Source: Terriglobia bacterium
Lineage (GTDB): Bacteria > Acidobacteriota > Terriglobia > Terriglobales > Acidobacteriaceae
NCBI GenBank assembly: GCA_020073015.1
Contig: JAIQFZ010000004.1
Span: 62,001-126,000, forward strand
Length of the DNA: 64,000 bases
Reading direction: 5' to 3'
Made by a program: the position numbers and the translations under genes. Shown piece by piece: positions 58,528-64,000 of this stretch; the first letter of the stretch is position 1; the number at the start of each line of letters is the position of its first letter. The notes beneath the pieces are model-generated. The model had not been told where the DNA came from, did no database searches, and was given only the letters and a program-made list of their open reading frames with translations.

Positions 58528-59637
58528 CTAACTCTTGATGGCGGACATTAGTTTCTCAATTTCGGCTTTCTGATCGCCGTTGAGCGGCAGAAACGGCAGG
58601 CGAGATGGGCCTCCGTAGTAACCGTTGAGGTCCATGGAGTACTTGACTCCGGGGACACCCAGATCGCCGACTACGCGCTGGGCGGGAAGTTTGACGCGTT
58701 CCTGCTTTTCGCGGGCGAGCGCGTGGTCTCCGTCTTTGAGGGCGGCGTAGATTTCGTAGCAGGCGGTGGGCGCGGGGCAGGCGAAGGCGAGGATGGCACC
58801 TACGGCTCCGATTTCCAGCGACGGTTCGAGTTGGTGGGCGGCTCCGACCATCACCTGGAAGCCGACTTCTTTCTGGCGGGTCTTGAGACTGCCGACAACA
58901 CTCACAGCCGCGGATGAGGGTTTCGGGGCGTCGCCGTGGCGGGCAAGGATGTCCGCGCCACACTCGGAACCCCCTAACGCTTCGACGCTGACCAATTCCC
59001 TGCTCTCTCTAGTACTGTCGGTCGCGGCGGCTTTCAGCATGCGCGGGGTGACGGCTTCGAAGGTTTCGGTCACAGTAGCCTGGCGCTTCACGTGCCGGGT
59101 GCCGTCCACCATCTTCTTCACTTTTTCGAGATTGCCGCTGGATTCCTTGATGGCGGCGATGTTGGGGTGATCGGCAAGTTCGATGACCACTTCGGCGGGG
59201 ATGTCGTATCCGGTGGCCTGGGGGAAGTTGTAGATGACGATGGGCAGGGGGGAGCGGTCGGCGACGGTGCGGTAGAAGGCGAGCAGGTTGGCGGGCAACA
59301 TCTGCTTCTTGTAGTAGTGCGGGGTACGGACCATGGCAGCGTCGTAACCGAGCGAGGCGGCGTACTCGGTAAGGCGCAGGGTCTCAATCGCGGATTCGAT
59401 GCCGGTGCCGGCGATCATCACCTTGTTGGGCGCGGCGGCGGCGATTGCGGTCTTGAAGACGTCGCGGCGCTCCTGGTCGGAGAGCAAGATGGCCTCGCCA
59501 GTCGAGCCCTGGACGACGATGCCGGCGACGGGCGTGCGCGAGTAGCGCTCGACGTTGGCTTCGAGCTTCTTGTGGTAGACCGCTCCGTCGGGATAGAAGG
59601 GCGTAGTGATGGGCGGGAAGATTCCGGAGAGAAGCAT
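58528..59637 (-). CDS. DapA-family lyase with long linker insert
   Basis: 369 residues, against about 290-300 for typical dihydrodipicolinate synthases. Core: GIFPPITTPFYPDGAVYHKK, VVQGSTGEAILLS, YNFPQATGYDIPAEV with catalytic Tyr, and IAAIKESSGNLEK with the Schiff-base Lys about 164. A 50-residue segment (about 204-255) is inserted between TFEAVTPRMLK and KEVGFQVMVGAA. Part of it may be family-specific; within it is a copy of the GCGGACA-type repeat (58938-58963). Function could be lysine synthesis or a related aldol reaction; no lysine genes are adjacent. Confidence 0.85.
   Translation of the reverse strand: MLLSGIFPPITTPFYPDGAVYHKKLEANVERYSRTPVAGIVVQGSTGEAILLSDQERRDVFKTAIAAAAPNKVMIAGTGIESAIETLRLTEYAASLGYDAAMVRTPHYYKKQMLPANLLAFYRTVADRSPLPIVIYNFPQATGYDIPAEVVIELADHPNIAAIKESSGNLEKVKKMVDGTRHVKRQATVTETFEAVTPRMLKAAATDSTRESRELVSVEALGGSECGADILARHGDAPKPSSAAVSVVGSLKTRQKEVGFQVMVGAAHQLEPSLEIGAVGAILAFACPAPTACYEIYAALKDGDHALAREKQERVKLPAQRVVGDLGVPGVKYSMDLNGYYGGPSRLPFLPLNGDQKAEIEKLMSAIKS
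58938..58963. repeat. Repeat core inside the DapA-family gene
   Basis: GGCGGGCAAGGATGTCCGCG then CCACAC, against GCGGACAGGAGTGTCCGCGC at 55765: the last 14 bases (TGTCCGCGCCACAC) are identical. Read in frame on the minus strand it encodes ECGADILARHG in the extra linker. Confidence 0.65.
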
Positions 59638-59640
59638 GGT

Positions 59641-59700
59641 TCAGCTCCTGGCCACTAGCTACTGGCTTCTAGCTCTTGGCTCCTGGCTTTTAGCTTAGCA
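59641..59700. repeat. Degenerate TAGCT/CTGGC tandem repeats
   Basis: Units of the type CTCCTGGC, CTACTGGC, CTTCTAGCT, CTCTTGGCT and CTTTTAGCT in tandem, upstream of the DapA-like gene start. Similar to 40254-40288 and 40445-40490. Confidence 0.65.
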
Positions 59701-59774
59701 GTTTTTTTAGATGGATTCGTTCCTCACTCGCACCCGGGCGCGTTCTTGCCGGTGGGGTCGACTTCGTGGCGGTA

Positions 59775-60203
59775 CTAGTCTTCGGTGCCGACGAAGAAAC
59801 GCGCGAAGGGCTTGCCGGTGCGGTCGTCGAACATGGTTCCTAATCCCCAGATCATTCCGCCCTTGCAGACTCCGGCGTTCGAGAGCGGGGTGCGTCCGGT
59901 TGCGGAGTCGGCGAAGAATTCGTCTTTGCCGTGGCCGGGGCGGGGGTCGGACGAGGTTTGGAGCGTCCCTTGGGCGTTTAGTTTGAGCAGGCGGCGGCCG
60001 TCTTCGATGGGAAGCGCGGGCGCGCCAGGCTGGTGGAAGTCGATGCGGACCCAGCCGGTGTATCCGGCGGGGATCAAGTAGCGCTCGGGCGGACGGCGGC
60101 GGATGACGAGATCGAGCGCGGAGGGGCCGAAGACGGCGGCCGCGACGAAGATGGGGAGGCCGAGGATGAGGAGGATAATGGCGCGTGCGGTCTGGTTCGG
60201 CAT
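59775..60203 (-). CDS. Membrane-anchored protein, DUF6843-like
   Basis: 142 residues. One N-terminal helix (AIILLILGLPIFVAAAVFGPSA) then a small soluble domain: PERYLIPAGYTGWVRIDFHQPGA, EDGRRLLKLNAQGTLQTSSD, GMIWGLGTMFDDRTGKPFARFF. The IPAGYTGWVRIDF pattern is like DUF6843, as I recall. Likely periplasmic facing. No function known. Between the DapA-like gene and carB on the same strand. Confidence 0.7.
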   Translation of the reverse strand: MPNQTARAIILLILGLPIFVAAAVFGPSALDLVIRRRPPERYLIPAGYTGWVRIDFHQPGAPALPIEDGRRLLKLNAQGTLQTSSDPRPGHGKDEFFADSATGRTPLSNAGVCKGGMIWGLGTMFDDRTGKPFARFFVGTED

Positions 60204-60296
60204 GCGATTTTGAAATTATGCGCCGGAGACGCGGGTTGTGTCATGCCGTATCGGGAGAATGCCTTGACGCGTCATTGGCGGTTCGAGAGGGTACGG

Positions 60297-60356
60297 GCCC
60301 TTCGACTCCGCGGCATCTTCTCGGTTCGCGAGAAGATGCTGCTCCGCTCAGGGTAA
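60297..60356. repeat. Repeat with inserted 11-bp hairpin, downstream of carB
   Basis: The outer repeat CCCTTCGACTCCGC...GCTCAGGG is split by an insert with a perfect 11-bp stem GCATCTTCTCG/CGAGAAGATGC and a GTTCG loop (60313-60339). This makes the second nested repeat of the window. It may also serve as terminator for carB, though without a T-run. Confidence 0.65.
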
Positions 60357-60418
60357 CTCCTTAATAAACAGATCACGGGCACCCTCAATAGCCGGGGTTC
60401 TCCGGCCTGTATTAAAAC

Positions 60419-63793
<3,375 letters not shown>

Positions 63794-63806
63794 TCAGAAC
63801 CAGTTG

Positions 63807-64000
63807 TCAGTTCTTGGTTTTGGCTTCTGCTGTCGAATATAGTTCTTGCCCCTCTACAGAATTGTCATCCCGAGCGGAGCGAGGGATCTGCAGTTTGATT
63901 GGCTCGCCCCTGCCTTCGGCCAAGTCCTGCCAAGTTGGATTCATGGTCTTGATCAGGGCCAAGCGCTTCGCGCGCGTCCAGGCCTTGATTTGCTTTTCGC
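63807..64000 (-). CDS. GIY-YIG-family nuclease, C-terminal fragment with repeat-derived tail
   Basis: Partial gene cut by the right edge; 64 residues visible. The start EKQIKAWTRAKRLALIKTMN then PTWQDLAEG is the typical C-terminal end of small GIY-YIG (UPF0213-like) proteins. After it the frame continues through the repeat at 63863-63893, reading LQIPRSARDDNS, and then about 17 more residues to the TGA at 63807-63809. The extra tail of about 30 residues is thus repeat derived. Located 13 bp upstream of carB but probably unrelated to it. Confidence 0.75.
   Translation of the reverse strand, partial: EKQIKAWTRAKRLALIKTMNPTWQDLAEGRGEPIKLQIPRSARDDNSVEGQELYSTAEAKTKN
63863..63893. repeat. 31-bp TGTCATCCCGAG...GGGATCTGCAG repeat
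   Basis: Intact copy of the repeat whose interrupted copy is at 56661-56738; related to 40324-40350. It is inside the reading frame of the GIY-YIG fragment. Confidence 0.75.

Overview
The window is a 64 kb piece of a GC-rich (roughly 60 percent by eye) bacterial chromosome. Gene content suggests Acidobacteriota, probably the Terriglobia/Koribacter side: S46 dipeptidyl-peptidase, PEGA protein, a receiver/PEP-binding fusion, tandem AHSA1 genes under an ArsR regulator, and many short GC-rich intergenic palindromes. This placement is inference; no rRNA is present. Almost all genes are ordinary housekeeping or accessory metabolism on both strands. I saw no prophage, transposase or CRISPR array.

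Layout. 0-4 kb: isocitrate dehydrogenase (cut by the left edge), nrdR, a lysylphosphatidylglycerol-synthase-like membrane protein, a lytic transglycosylase and a HAD phosphatase, all on the minus strand. 4-10 kb: small secreted and membrane proteins, a GAF-ANTAR antiterminator-type regulator, inositol-phosphate synthase, aquaporin and a thioesterase. 10-13.4 kb: a vitamin B6 locus, pdxR divergent from pdxS-pdxT, in which the PdxR aminotransferase domain has Ala in place of the PLP-binding Lys. 13.4-16 kb: ArsR regulator, a secreted protein and three AHSA1/SRPBCC proteins behind a near-leaderless promoter. 16-21.3 kb: a frameshifted miaB, a bifunctional-nuclease-family gene and a GbsR/MarR-regulated operon. 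21.4-30.9 kb: truB, rhomboid protease, a 1012-residue receiver/PEP-binding fusion, hydrolases and a patatin-type outer-membrane phospholipase. 31.2-33.5 kb: a parA gene overlapping a small partner gene, followed by about 1.1 kb of poorly coding, repeat-bearing DNA ending at tRNA-Gly(CCC), probably the remnant of an integrated element. 33.6-46.3 kb: amidase, gamma-glutamyltransferase, cysteine desulfurase plus mnmA, a glycosyltransferase, a cupredoxin-like protein and citrate synthase. 46.4-52.5 kb: S46 peptidase, AraC regulator plus glyoxalase-like protein, a solitary SIR2-domain protein, trmO and an amidohydrolase. 52.5-57.4 kb: a TetR-controlled cluster with two enoyl-CoA hydratases and a BoxB/PaaA-like di-iron epoxidase. 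57.5-64 kb: PEGA protein, a dihydrodipicolinate-synthase-family protein, carB and the end of a GIY-YIG nuclease.

The most striking feature is a population of short palindromic repeats. They sit between genes and also inside reading frames. A two-hairpin repeat forms the core of an in-frame insertion of about 34 codons in the second ATP-grasp half of carB. A degenerate copy lies in a linker of the DapA-family protein. Other repeats, one nested inside another, supply the C-terminal tails of a TetR regulator and a GIY-YIG nuclease. A separate 125-150 bp element with inverted-repeat ends and no coding capacity occurs twice, flanking the epoxidase cluster. Together these look like a non-autonomous repeat system that tolerates, or exploits, insertion into genes.
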